From Garcia nutans (Eukaryota; Streptophyta; Magnoliopsida; Malpighiales; Euphorbiaceae), in contig CANTUV010000022.1 of NCBI GenBank assembly GCA_947685225.1, forward strand, positions 10,396,501 to 10,460,500: 64,000 nt of DNA, read 5' to 3'. Positions within the stretch are counted from its first letter, which is position 1; each line of letters opens with the position of its first letter. Below the pieces are notes generated by a model. The model was given only the letters and a program-made list of their open reading frames with translations, did not search any database and was not told the origin of the DNA. Positions 33,621 through 46,419 of this stretch are shown here, piece after piece. The position numbers and the translations under genes were made by a program.

Positions 33621-34460
33621 CTAATGGAAAACTTCTTAAGGTTTGAAGAGTATTGGCAAGTTGTGGAATTTGGAATTGAAGAACCAGCCAAAGTTAGAGC
33701 TGTAACAAATGCCCAAAAGATAGAGTTGGAAGGCAAGATGCTGAAGGTTTTGAAAGAAAAAATTATCTCTTTCAAGTAATTGATTACCATATCTTGGAAA
33801 CAATTCTTAGCAAAGAAACTTCTAAGGATATTTAGGACTATATGAAGAAAAAATATCAAGGCTCTTTTAGAGTGAAATGTGCTCAACTTCAAGCCTTAAA
33901 AAGGAATTTTGAGACTTTATAGATGAAGGATGGGGAATCTGTCACCAGTTATTTTGCTAGAACCATGGAAATCAGCAACAAAATGAAATTTTATGGTGAA
34001 AATATAGAAGATGTTACCATTGTGGAAAAGATATTGCACTCCTTATCTCCAAAATTTGATTATGTTGTTTGCACAATTGAAGAATCTAAAGACATTGACG
34101 CTCTTTCTCTTGATGAACTCCAAAGCTCTTTATTGGTCCATGACCAAAAGAAGAATAGAAGTTCAACTATAGAGGAGTAAGCTTTAAAGATATTTGTCTC
34201 TACCTATTCATCAAATTTCAGAGGAAAATGTTAGAATCTGAGGTAGAGGAAGAGGAGATCGAAATGGCAACAAAAACTCTGAACCGGATAATGATCAAGT
34301 TCAAGGCAAAGGTAGGAGACAAAACCAACATTTTAACAAATCCAAAGTATAGTGTTTCAGATGCCATAAATTTGGTCATTATAGCTTTGAATGCTATACG
34401 AAGCTACCCAGTGACAAAGAAAAAGGAGAAAAAACAAACTTTGCAGAAAAGGAGGTGGAA
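33621..34460 (+). pseudogene. copia-1 gag, 3' piece
   Basis: Continues the Gag cut at 21016: ENFLRFEEYWQVVEFGI, then VTSYFARTMEISNKMKFYGE and VEKILHSLSPKFDYVVCTIE (33990-34080), then a zinc knuckle CFRCHKFGHYSFEC (about 34348-34392). Stops and frame changes occur at about 33777, 33835 and 33920. Confidence 0.85.
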
Positions 34461-37400
34461 ACCTTATTGATGGTTGTGCAAGTATATATGGAGCTTGAGA
34501 TAGATATCTAGTACATTGATACTGGTTGTAGCAATTATAAGTGTAGAAGTAAGTCTTCTTTTTCTTATCTAAATTTTGATTTTCATTCCATAGTAAGTTT
34601 TGGTGATTATTCTACTATGAATGTGATGGGAAAATGTGATATTAAGATTAAAACCAAGAATGGTTATTTTTGTTGAAACAAAACCAACCATTCAAACGTA
34701 TTTTATTCTAACGTATGTTATGTATTTTATGCACTTGACTTGAAAAGCAATTTGTTAAGTGTTGGCCAATTGCAAGAAAAAAGATATGTAATCACTATTC
34801 AATAGGGTGTTTGTGAGATATACAATCCTTACAATAGAGAAATAGTTGTTATTCCAATGAGTTCAAATAGGTAATTTCCTTTAAAGATCGAATGTGTTTA
34901 ATCCTACTTGATGGCTAAAGTCAAAGATCCTTCATGGTTGTGGCATTTTCGTAGACACTTAATTTTGACTCAAATCAAATTCAATCTCAATTAAAAAGCC
35001 TAAATTAAATCCAGTCTCAATTTAAAAGGCTCAATCGAACCCGGTACCAACTAAAAGCCTAATTAAAGTTGGAATAATGAAATTGCCCTAAAAGGTAAAA
35101 ATGAATTGGCCATGAGCTATGACAATTGGACATGAGCCGATCCTTTAAATTTCTCTATTTTACTTAAATTCAAGCTAATTTAGATAAATATAGGATTTCC
35201 TGATACAATCCGAATCTTTAAACAAAATTAAACCTAATGTAACCCTGATTAGCACTATAAATACAAAGCAATTAAGAGGGACGGGAGGCAAGAATTAACA
35301 ATTAGTATACAACAAACCTAAAAAAACAAAAGCAAGAATAAATAAATCCAAAAAGAACACAGAAAGCAAATAGCAACCAAAAAAGAGAGCAGAAAGCAAA
35401 CATAGCAACCTTTGAACCATGTTGTTCAACCCAAATCTTAGTTGATTAAACCTACATAACTTGTACAAGGAAGAAATAATTATGCAATCACAAGGTTTAT
35501 TTCAGCATTCAAACTTTTGGTGGAACCAACAACGTGAGTACGATCTTCTATACTCTTCTTCGTTTAATTAACAAGTTAGAATCTTTTGTTTGTACTTGTT
35601 TTGTAACTTTGCAAAATCTACCTTATTTTACTTTATTTTATTTGGTTATGCATGTTAAATCCTAATTTATCACTAAAATCCTAATTTATTATCAAAACTC
35701 TAATTTATGTTTCAAAACCCTAATTTTGTGATTAATCATGATTTCCTTTTAAATAAGCCCTAATTTTATAATTCTTTGTATGATTTTTTTATGTATGATT
35801 ATTATTTATATGTTTGTGGATTTTAATTATTCATTATTTGAATTGTAAGGCTGTAAAAGGTATGTTTCCACTTATGGATGCCTTATTTATTTAAATCATT
35901 TATCTTGTTCATTTTAATATATTTCTGAGACAATTGTAAGGGATACGTTTTTATCTTTTGGTGAGTATCCTAGTTAATTTGCATTTTTTGGACTTGGACA
36001 TTGTAAGGATATCTTTTCATCTCGTATGAGTGCCTAGTTTATTGTTTCTATGTTTATGATATGATGAATATTTATTTAATTGTATGTAATATGAATAATA
36101 TTGTAATAATATAAAATTTTAATAATTTTTAGATCTAAAAAGGAGATTGGTTCTAATGAACCGCACTTTACGGGGGTACTAGATCATTTCTCACCTTCCT
36201 CATGCATATCTAATTTATCATACCTAGTAGGTATTGGAGATTCCTTAAGAATCTAGTCATCCACCCCCTTTTTATCTTCTTCCTAGCCTGTCCATGTGAC
36301 AACTCCTATTCTCCAGATTTAAACATGTATTCTCTAAGGCTCATAGCCTAACAGTGCCGAAGTCGCAAGATCTAGTTCACTAAAAATGGAGGCGAAAATC
36401 TCCACTACAATTTTCATTTCAACATTTAAGTTTTAATGGTCTGAAGACTCTCCAGCCAAAAAATATGGTGATACGACTTCCTCAAATAGTTGTCCCTTCT
36501 CAAGTTTGTGAAGAATGTGTTGTTGGCAAATAACATCATTCTCAATTTCCTCAAGGAAAGTCGTGGAGAGCAAAAATAGTTCTAAAATTGGTACATTCTA
36601 ATATTTGTGGGGCAATAAACCCAACTTCCAATGAGGTAAATGATACTTAATCACTTTCATTGATGATTATACATGCAAAACTTGGGTTTATTTTTTGTAG
36701 GAGAAGTCAGATGCTCTTAGTGTATTCAAAAAGCTTCAAAGCACATGTTGAAAATGAAGCTAAAAAGACCATCAAAACCCTTTAAACTAATCATGGTGGA
36801 GAATATTACTCGAAAGATTTTGCTGAATTTTATGAAGCTCATGTATAAAAAGGGAACTTACAACATCTTATACACCACAACAAAACAATATATCAGAGAG
36901 AAAAAAATAGAATCGCTCTTAATATGGTGAGAAGCTTACTTGCAAGAGGAGGAGTTCAAAAGAATTTTTGGCTTGAAGCAGTAAACTGGAGTATTCATAT
37001 CTTAAACAGATGTCCCACATTTGTTATTCAAAACATGACACCATAAAAGGCTTGGAGCTATAGGAAACCAATTGTAGATTACTTTAGTATTTTTTTTTTG
37101 CATAGCTTAGGCCCATGTTCCATATGAGAAAAGGAGAAAGCTTGATGATAAGGGTGAAAAATATGTCTTTCTTAGTGTTAATGAAGCATCCAAAGCATAT
37201 AAATTGTTTAACCCACTGACAAAGAAAATTATAACCAACAGAGATGTTATCTTTTTTAAAGAAAGTACTTGGAATTGGAATAGGCAGCAACCTGCTCTAG
37301 TCATAGTTGATGATGATGTTGAAAAGGAAAGGTAGCCAGTTTTAATGACTATTACACATGAAAATTCAACTCCAACAGTTGCTTGAACTTCATCAACAAC

Positions 37401-38944
37401 AACAGAAAATACTAAAGCAAAAACCAATTTGCTCATCATGCCTGAAAAAGGCCAACGTGGATGAAAGACTATGAAGTAACAGGACTTGATCCAATTAAAG
37501 ATCCAATAACTCACTTTGCCTTATTTTCAGATTATGACCTTACCACTTATGAGAGTGCTGTTAAAGAAGCAAAATGATGAAAAGCAATGGATGATGAAAT
37601 TGAAGCAATTAAAAGAAATAACACATGGCAGCTAGTAGATCTTTCAAAAGGGCACAAAACAATTGGTGTAAAGTGGGTGTTCAAAATACAATTTAAAGGC
37701 AATGGAGAAACAGATAAGTATAAGGCGCAATTGGTAGCTAAAGGATACAAACAAGAATATAGAGTCAACTATACAGAAGTCTTTACACCAGTAGCTACAC
37801 ATGATACAATTAGGTTGTTAATTGCACTTGCAGCATAAAATGCTTAGCCTATTGTTCAGTTGGATGTCAAATATGCTTTTTGATTGGAAGCTTGGAGGAA
37901 TAGGTATTTATAGAACAACCTCTTAATTATATTAAGTCCGCTAATGAGCATAAAGTGTATAAGATAAAAAAAGCTCTTTATGGATTAAAACAAGCCCTAT
38001 GTGTTTGGTATAGTCGCATTGAAACTTATTTCATTAAATAAGGTTTTAAAAAATATCCATATGAGCACACATTTTTTGTTAAAATTGGAGAAGAAGGAAA
38101 AATTCTCATTGTGTGCTTATATGTTGATTATCTAATTTTTATTGGAAATGATAGTGTTATGTTTGAAGAATTCAAGAAGTCCATGATGATTGAATTTGAA
38201 ATGTCTGATATTGGCTTAATGCATTATTTTCTAGGCGTAGAAGTAATGTAATCTAATAATAGTATTTTCATTTCTCAAAAGAAATATGCAAGAGAAATAT
38301 TGGACAGATTTGGAATGAAGGACAACAATCCTAAAAGCACTCCAACTGAGTTTGGCTTAAAGCTAAATCAAGACAGTACAGGAAAGAAAGTGAACAACAC
38401 TCTATACAAGCAGATTATGGGAAGTTTAATGTATTTAACTGCAATAAGACCTATCATAATGTATTCAGTGAGTTTATGCAGTAGATATATGGAAAATCCA
38501 ACTGAAATGCATTTGTTAACTGCTAAAAGAATTTTTTGCTACTTGCAAGGAACTAAAGGTTTTGGGTTGTTCTATAAGAAAGGTGAAAAATGTGATTTGT
38601 TTGGGTTTACTGACAATGATTATGCAGGAGATATAGATGATAGAAAGAGCACTTCAAGTTATGCTTTTATGCTTGGATCAAGGGTTGTTTCTTGGTCTTC
38701 TAAAAAGTGACCTATTATCACATTGTCAACAATAGAGACTAAATTTGTTGTTGCACCAACTTGTGCTTGTCAAGCCATCTGGATGAGAAGAATACTTGAT
38801 AAACTAAATTTCAAGCAAGAAGGAGCCACTAAAATTTTTTGTGGCAATAGCTCAATCATTAAATTGTCCAAAAAACCTGTGCTACATGGAATAAGTAAGG
38901 ATATTGATGTTAAGTATTATTTTTTTAATAGATCTCAACCATGA
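34461..38944 (+). pseudogene. copia-1 pol: protease, integrase, RT, RNase H
   Basis: Protease motif YIDTGCSN at about 34510. GAG-pre-integrase SWLWHFR is cut at about 34953 and resumes at about 36425 (HLSFNGLKTLQ, CEECVVGK). Integrase fragments run to about 37080. RT covers 37587-38260 (KWVFKIQFKG, AKGYKQEYRVNYTEVFTPVA, a YVDY-type box near 38121). RNase H covers 38300-38944 (STSSYAFMLGSRVVSWSSKK, TIETKFVVA). More than fifteen stops or frame changes; the catalytic RT box has lost its second Asp. Confidence 0.85.
34955..36425. mobile_element. About 1.47-kb non-coding insertion inside copia-1 pol, possibly a solo LTR
   Basis: The copia pre-integrase sequence breaks after WHFR and resumes at HLSFNGLKTL, so the DNA between is foreign. 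It has no long frame. A candidate promoter GCACTATAAATACAAAG lies at about 35251-35267. Likely ends are TGACTC... at about 34967 and ...CAACA at about 36424, but no clean target duplication is visible, so the boundaries are approximate. Three diverged units built on TTGTAAGG...TTTTTATCT...GAGT occur between 35845 and 36045. Confidence 0.55.
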
Positions 38945-39130
38945 TAGAGTAATTGATTTGAAGTATTGCAGAAGTGAAGAACATTTGGCAGATATATTTA
39001 CAAAGCCTCTCAAACTTCTTTTCTTTTAGAATTTAAGTAGTATGTTGGGTCTATGCACTACTAAATATTTTTAATTGAAGGAGCTGCATATGTATAAACT
39101 AAAACTAAGTTTTTAGTTTAAGGGAGGGGT

Positions 39131-39407
39131 CGATGAATATTTTTTTCTTTAAGTCAAATTAGTGTCTTAGTTACTTTGTAATTTATTCTTTGTTGGTCGG
39201 ATTTTTAGTTAGTCTGCAGAGTAAATTTGGTTCCTGGTCTTTAAGAGTTTGGCCATGTTACCAAGTCTCTTAGTTGTTGCTGATCTTTAGTAGTTGTTTT
39301 TGAATTTTAGTTATTTTCTGTTGAGTAAAAGCCTATAAAAGGCTACAAGTATTTTAGAATAATATATTGTTGTAGTTTCAAAATTTATCTTATCTTTTCA
39401 ATTATCA
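39131..39407 (+). repeat. 3' LTR of copia-1
   Basis: Homologous to 20488-20772. It has the TATA-like GCCTATAAAAGGC and is followed by the TATAT target duplication. Confidence 0.9.
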
Positions 39408-39412
39408 TATAT

Positions 39413-41312
39413 AAAAATAATTTAAATGAATTATAAATTTATCTAAAGAAATTTAAATTAATTATAACTTTATCTAAATTAAAGAAGGATTTTAAAATTG
39501 GAAATTTAAAAATCTCATTTTAAGATTATAAACAATATTGATAATTTGAAAATTAAATAATAGTTATATTTAACAGGTGATAAATATACAAAAATTAATA
39601 GTAATATTTAAATAATAAATATCCAAAAATTAATAGTGATATTTAAATAATAGTGGTATTTAACTGGATTTTAAAAATCTCATTTAATTTAAATGAATAT
39701 CTCTATTAATTAAATATAAAAGGATATGGTTGTTTAAATAAATTTAAATTTATTGTAAATTATCTAAAGGAATTTAAATTAATTATAACTTTATCTAAAT
39801 ATGTTTAATTTAATTTTAAGTTTATTTAAAGAAATCTAATTTAATTTAAAAATTAATTAATTTTAATTTAATATTTATAAATGCTTGATACATGATATTT
39901 AATATAAATTATTTAAATTTTAGAAAAATTGAGAAAATAACAAATGACAGAGTCTTATACTAGTGACCTTAATTTGATATTATATATATATATATATGGA
40001 TAAATTTTGAGTGTGTGGTTGCAATAATATAATGTTCTCTCAAATTATTTAATATATATATTTATACATGTGCATTCATATATATAATGCATGAATAAAT
40101 ATAAATGCTAATCATGCATTGGTTAAAAATGTGACATTTTAAAATTTGCCTGTATATATTATATTATATCAATATTGCATATTATTCGTGCTCGTGGATG
40201 GAGTTAGAATGATATATGACCATGTCTTATTTGAGATATTAAATTTAATTTGATGATTTAATTAAATCATCATATTTAAACAATATTTGATGACATTTTT
40301 CAATTATAATTATATTTTAATCAATAAATAAGGCATAGTTATATTTAAGTTTTTATAATTATATTTTGATATTAATCAATAAATTAGGCATAGTTAGGTT
40401 TCAATTGAAATTTATTAAAAATTATATTTTAGAAAATATTCAATTATATTTTATTCTAAACATAAAAAAATTATTTAATTTGATTCAATTATTGAATTTC
40501 ATATTTTAAAGACAAAAATATCAAAAAAATATTTAAACTTTATCTCAGTTTTCAGTTCTATTATAATTTTTTTAACAAATTATCACATAAACTTTTTTTT
40601 CAATTTTATCTTTTTACTGATTGGACTTATTTTTATCGATATTTCACTGATGTGTCAATATATTTTTATTTTTTTATTCTGAAAAATAAAATAACAAGCT
40701 TTACAAAAAAATAACGCCGTTTATTTATTTTAAAAAAAATTAAAAAACTCATGAAGTGAATGGACATTAAAAAAATAATAAGGGTTAAAAATTAATAAGG
40801 ATTAAAAAAAGTTAACTAGAGCGAATAAAAGAGAATAAAATTTATATTATTGAAAACCTCACTAAAATCTTTTATTTTTATATTCTTTAAATTTTAAATA
40901 AGAGATAAATTTGTATGAAAATTTTCTTTTTAACAAATAAAAAATTACTATATAGCCTTCAATTTCATGGATTTATTTTAAATTCTAAACAAGTAGGTTA
41001 CTACAAATCTAGGAAAGAATAAAGGAAAATCGATTTATATTGACAAAGTGATATTCTCTATATATATCACAACTCTTCAACTCTTCTATTGATACAAGTT
41101 CAAGTAAATTGCAAAAGCAAATCTTTCGAGGTGGTATCGAAGCAAGCCAAGTCATATCATTTCCCTACCTGAGAAAAACAAAATGACATAATAGAACCCA
41201 AAAATTATCAAATCACTACTCCATAGTCCAAGCCCTTATTGTTATTACCTAAAAATAAATCAACTAAGAACACAAATAAGAAACAATATTGCAAATAATA
41301 TATATGTAGAGG
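39413..41312. other. AT-rich spacer with a dispersed repeat and a copia LTR-end fragment
   Basis: No gene. Simple AT-rich repeats occupy 39413-40520, with an (AT)n run near 39984-39998. Repeat copy A is at 40526-40974. At about 41120-41150 the sequence CGAGGTGGTATCGAAGC resembles a copia LTR end with an initiator-Met primer site, so a further copia 5' fragment is probably present. Confidence 0.5.
40526..40974 (+). repeat. Dispersed repeat, copy A
   Basis: Runs from ATATTTAAACTTTAT to TAGCCTTCAATTT. An inverted, diverged copy is at 50880-51417. Matches include AAAATTTTCTTTTTAACAAA, the ATTTTAAATAA block, and AATGGACATTA. Non-coding; class unknown. Confidence 0.65.
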
Positions 41313-41314
41313 GA

Positions 41315-41351
<37 letters not shown>
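41313..41351. repeat. (GA)n microsatellite
   Basis: GGAGGAAGAG followed by about 14 GA units, 70 bases before the copia-2 5' LTR. Confidence 0.95.
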
Positions 41352-41353
<2 letters not shown>

Positions 41354-41420
41354 CTTATCTTGTATAAAATTTACAATAAAAATTGTTAGGGAATGAAAAA
41401 AACTTTTATTGCTTCATATG

Positions 41421-41994
41421 TGTTAGCCCATAGGCCTAAAATTCTAGTCCAAATAAAAATAGATATAAAAAGAAAAAATAAGTGCGGTGTGTGCATGGTG
41501 TTGTGCTACAGAAACAAAAAAAAAAAAAAAGAAAGGATTGTGGTAGCCATCGAATAAAGAGAAGAAAAAAAGCTTTGTGAGTTTTTCTTTATTTTCTCAT
41601 CTATTTGATCTTCTTTCTTTTTGTTTTTGAATTCTATCAAGATTAAATTAGTTTTGTGAGAGTCAATGATATTTTAAAGGGTTATTTTTCTAGTTTCAAT
41701 CTACAATCAAGGACAGTTACAGAGAATTTTTGCTAGAGAAGTAATTTGAATATTTCTTGATTTGGAGATCTCAAGTGTGATTAAACTTGAGAGTGATTGT
41801 ACTAATTTCTCTTGGTAGTAGATTTTATTTCAGAGTTTGGCCCATGATTTTTTTCCTTTATACTGAAGGATTTTTCATTTTAAATTTTTGTATCCTTTAT
41901 TTGCTATTGTGGTTGACTATTTCCTATTTTTGATTGATATTTTTATGCGAGTGTAGCTTTATTAATTCATAAAATTATTATATGACACCTAACA
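41421..41994 (+). repeat. 5' LTR of copia-2
   Basis: Starts TGTTAGCCCATAGGCC, ends ACACCTAACA. Contains an A-rich run at 41516-41532 that differs from the 3' copy. Confidence 0.92.
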
Positions 41995-42046
41995 AGTGGT
42001 ATCAAAGCCTGGTTGCTTAAGCATGGGCTTAATTGTGTGAATTAGA

Positions 42047-42868
42047 ATGGATAATTCAACATATTCAATGATTAAATTATCAGCTACAAATTATTCTATT
42101 TGGAAGTCAATGATGAAGGATTATCTTTATTGCAAGGATTTATTTGATCCTGTTAAATTAGGATCGAAAAGCCTGAAAAGAAAACTAATGAAAAGTGGAA
42201 AAAATGTGCAGAAAGGATGTAGAAAATATTAGGCAATGGGTGTAATTTAGTATTTTACCCCACATTAGCAGTGAAGTTGATGCACAATCATTATGGTAAA
42301 AGTTGAAAAATATGTATGAGAGGAATAATACTCACAATAAGCTTCTACTATCAGAAGGCCAGTGAACTTGAAGTTTAGAGAAGGGGGATCTGTAGCAGAC
42401 CACTTGAGTGATTTTTAGGATTTAGTGAATCAGTTAAGCACCATGAAAATAACACTTAATAATGAATTGTAGGCTCTACTTCTCTTGAGCTCTTTGCCTG
42501 ACAGTTGGGAGACTCTGATAGTGTCATTTTACAACTCTGCTCTAAATGGTGTGATAACTTTGCAAATAGTCAAGGATAGTATTTTTAATAAAGATATTAG
42601 ATGCAAAGATATGGGTATAGATCCTTCACAAGCTCTTGTAATAGAGAACAGAGGTAGAAATAAGAGTAGATGTCCTAAAGGACACGGTAAATCTAGAAGC
42701 AAGTCACAGCGGAAAGGGAAATTTACATACTATCACTGTGGTAAGGGGGTCATATCAAGAGAAACTACAAGACTTTTAAAAAGGAACAAAAGAATGAGAA
42801 GAATCAAAAGAAGACAGACGATGATGATACAACTGTCACTGCATTTGATGAAGATAGAGAACTGGTAG
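42047..42868 (+). pseudogene. copia-2 gag
   Basis: MDNSTYSMIKLSATNYSIWK is the usual start of a Tork-type Gag. Then GGSVADHLSDF, SSLPDSWETLIVSF, and a basic region with a degraded zinc knuckle (YYHCGKG...) near 42731. It is interrupted after about 61 codons and again before 42485. Confidence 0.85.
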
Positions 42869-42879
42869 GACTCTCTTTT

Positions 42880-45800
42880 AAGGAGGATTAATGCAATATT
42901 GTTTCAGATCCTTATCTTGAGTGGGTTATTGATTCAGAAGCATGTTATCATACTATACCCAGGAGAGATATTTTTTCTGAGTACAGACCAGAAAAATTTG
43001 GCATAATGAAAATGGGTAATACCAGCCATATGGATATAGTGGGAGTTAGTGATATATGTGTTCAGATTGACATAGGTTGCACATTAATTCTAAAAAATGT
43101 GCGACATATACTAGGTCTGCATTTGAATTTAATGTCTACTCATTCTTTGAATTTGGATAGCTATCATAACTATATTGGTAATAAAAAAAATGGAAGATAA
43201 CTAAGGGTTCTATGGTGGTGTCCAAAGGGAATGCTTATAACAGACTGATGAAGACTCAAGTGAAGCTACTTGATAGTGAACTGAATATAGTTGAAGATGA
43301 TGTTTCATCTGACATGTGGCATAGAAGATTGGCTCATATTGGTGAGAAAGGGTTGCAGAATTTGGCAAGGAAGTCTCTCATTCCCTTTGCCAAAGGTATG
43401 AATTTAAACCCTTGTGATATATGTTTGTTAGGAAAATAACATAGAGTTTCTTTTAGTAGTACTTCTAAAAGAAAAGAGAATATGATTGATTTGATATACC
43501 CTGATGTATATGGTCTCATTGAGGTTGAAAGTATAGATGAAAGTAGACTTTTGTGACCTTTATTTATGATGCTTCACGAAAGGTATGGGTATTTATTTTA
43601 AAAATAAAACACTAGGTTTTTCAATGCTTCAAAAAGTTTCACTCCATGGTAGAAAGAGAGAATGGTGTCTATTTGAAGTGTCTTTGCAGTGATAATGAAG
43701 ATGAATGCACATCAAAAGAGTTTGAAGCCTATTGTTTAGAACATGACATCAGACATCAAAAGATAGTTCCTGGCACCCCATAACATAATGGTGTAGCTGA
43801 AAGGATGAACAGAACCATTGTTGAGAAGGTCAGATGTATGCTTAAAATGGCTAATCTGCCTAAGCCATTTTGGGGAGAAGCTCTACTTACTATCTGCTAT
43901 TTATTGAATCGATCTCCTTCAGCTCCTTTGGATTATGAAATTCCTGAGAGAGTATGGACTAGAAAGGATATCACTTACCCTCATTTAAAGGTGTTCAATT
44001 GGAAAGCTTTCATGCATATACCTAAGGAGCAGAGATAGAAACTTGATGATAAGCCCACTCTCTGTATTTTTTTTTTGGGTTATGGATTGTATTTTTCTAG
44101 GTTATAGAGATGCAGAGTTTAAGTATAGACTATGGGATCCAGAGAAAAAGAAGATTGTCAGATCGGGAGATGTAGTGTGTCATGAACATGAAATTCTGTT
44201 AGAGTTGGAGGCAATTAAGAAGTCAAGTACAAGTGTAGTATTTGATCCTTTACAAGAATCTTCTTCGACTACACATACAACAGGAGGAGAATTGAATGAA
44301 GAACATGGGATAGATAATGAGCCAATACCAATTGATGTTGATGATACATAAATAGAGGATGTTGAGCAGGGGGAGCAGCCCCCTCCACCTCAAGTTAAAG
44401 AGCCACAACCTAAAAGATCATCTAGAGGGCATCATCTATATATCAGATATCCCAGTTCAGATTATGTTATTCTTGTTGAAAAAGGAAAGTCAGAAAACTT
44501 CCAAGAAGTAAAAACTCATAAGGAAAGGGTTCATTGGATGAAAGCAATGCAAGAAAAGATAAATTCCTTAAAGAAGAATAATACTTATGAGTTGGTTGGA
44601 CTCCCTAAAGATAAGAAGCCATTAAAGAATAAGTGGGTGTTCAAGCTGAAGAAAGATGGTGATAAGCTACTCAAATATAAAGCTTGCCTAGTGGTGAAAG
44701 ATTTTAATCAAAAGAAGGGAATTGATTTTGATGAAATTTTCTCTCCAGTTGTCAAGATGAATTATATTAGGGTGATTCTTGGATTGGCAGCTAGTATGGA
44801 TCTTGAGCTTGAACAGTTGATATGAAAACTGCATTCCTCCATGATGATCTAGAGGAAGAAATCTATATGGTTCAGCTAGAAGGATTTGAAGTGAAGGGAA
44901 AGGAACACTTGATTTGCAAATTAAAGAAGAGCTTGTATGGACTAAAACAAGTTCTAAGGCAATGGCATAAGAAGTTTGACTCTTTCATGGTAACTCATGA
45001 TTTTAACTCTTTCATGGTAACTCATGGTTATACTAGGACATGTGCAGATCATTGTGTGTATGTCAGATTATTTCCTGATGGTAAGTTTATTACCCTTCTA
45101 CTCTATGTGGATGATATATTGATAGTAGGACATGATACTAAGGTGATCAATGGTTTGAAAAAGGAACTATTTAGGTTTTTTGACGTGAAAGATCTAGGTT
45201 AAGCATAATATGCTTTCGGTATGCAGATTGTTCATGATAGGAAAGCAAGGAAGTTATGGTTATCATAAGAAAAATATATTAAGAGAGTCTTAAACATATT
45301 TAATAAGAAGAATGCTAAGTTTGTTGGCACACCTTAGCTAATCACTTCAAGCTTAGCAAAAAAAGTTATCCTTCTACTTCAGCAGAAAAGGAAGAAATGA
45401 CAGTTATTCCTTACTCCTATGTAGTTGAGAGTTTGATATATGCTATGGTTTATACTCGGCTAGATATTGTACATGCAGTTGGTTTAGTTAGCAGATTTTT
45501 TTCCAATCTAGGGAAAGAACATTTGAAAGCAATGAAATGGATCTTTAGATACTTGAAAGGTAGCTCTAAAATATGTTTGTGTTTTGGTGGTTCAAGACCA
45601 ATTTTGGAGGGCTATACAGATACAATATGGTTGGTGATCTTGATGGTAGAAAGTATACTTCAGAATGCATTTACTTTTGAAGGGAGAGCTGTGTCATGGC
45701 AGTCCAAACTGTAAAAATGTGTTGCCTTGTCTACAACTGAAGCGGAGTATATTGCAGCAACTGAAGCTTGTAAGGAATTACTTTGGTTAAAAAGATTTCT

Positions 45801-46000
45801 TCGAGGGTTGGGTTTAAAGTAAGATAAGTATGTAGTTAACTGTGACAATCAAAGTACTTTAGATTTAAGCAAAAATGATATATACCACTGCCGCATAAAA
45901 CACATTGATGTAAGATACCATTGGCTTTGAGATGTGGTGAATACAAATGAAATTTTATTGAAGAAATTCATACTGATAAGAATTCAACTGGTATATTGAC
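42880..46000 (+). pseudogene. copia-2 pol: protease, integrase, RT, RNase H
   Basis: Protease site EWVIDSEACYHT (about 42921; the usual SGAS is altered). Pre-integrase DMWHRRLAHIGEKGL (43312-43356) and CDICLLGK. Integrase in several frames to about 44040, then RDAEFKYRLWDPEKKKI. RT at 44538-45202 (NKWVFKLKKDGD, LVVKDFNQKKGIDFDEIFSPV, SLYGLKQ, and YVDDILIVG as the catalytic box). RNase H at 45397-45960 with STTEAEYIAATEA near 45730. A short in-frame duplication of FMVTH lies at about 44985-45030. Frame breaks number about ten. Confidence 0.88.
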
Positions 46001-46419
46001 AAAGTGGTGACTCGAGACAAACATTAGTTTTGTGCCAAAGAGGTGGGATTGAGCTCTAGGTGATGTTAAGGAGCAGAAATGCTTCACATAGATTGGAGGG
46101 GGAGATTGTTAACCCATAGGTCTAAAATTCCAACCCAAATAATATATATATATATAGGAAAAATAAATGTGGTGTGTGCATGGTGTAGGGCTACTAAACA
46201 AACTAAAAAAAGAAACAATTGTGGTAGTCGCCGAACAAAGAGAAGACAAAAAAAAACTTAGTGAGTTTTTCTTGATTTTCTCATTTCTTTAATCTTCTTT
46301 CTTTTTGTTTTTGAATTCTATCAAAAGATTAAATTAGCTTTGTGAGAGTCAAGGATATTTTGAAGGGTTATTTTTCTAGTTTCAATCTACAATCAAAGAG
46401 AGTTATAGAGGATTTTTAT

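Larger units (their letters stand above)
20488..39407 (+). mobile_element. Ty1/copia LTR retrotransposon (copia-1), split by an Athila element and another insertion
   Basis: LTRs at 20488-20772 and 39131-39407 are clearly homologous. The 5-bp sequence TATAT flanks the element at 20483-20487 and 39408-39412. A primer-binding site like the 3' end of initiator Met-tRNA follows the 5' LTR (TGGTATCAAAG at 20774) and a purine-rich tract (AAGGGAGGGG) precedes the 3' LTR. Internal order is gag, protease, integrase, RT, RNase H, the copia order. The gag frame stops at 21016 and resumes at 33621, on either side of the Athila insertion; pol is cut again at about 34955-36425. With both removed the element is about 4.8 kb, normal for copia. 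Many stops; inactive. Confidence 0.92.

Noticed and set aside
41421..41994. Matching 5-bp target duplication for copia-2
   Set aside because: ATATG on the left and TTATA on the right do not agree under the end assignments I could make.
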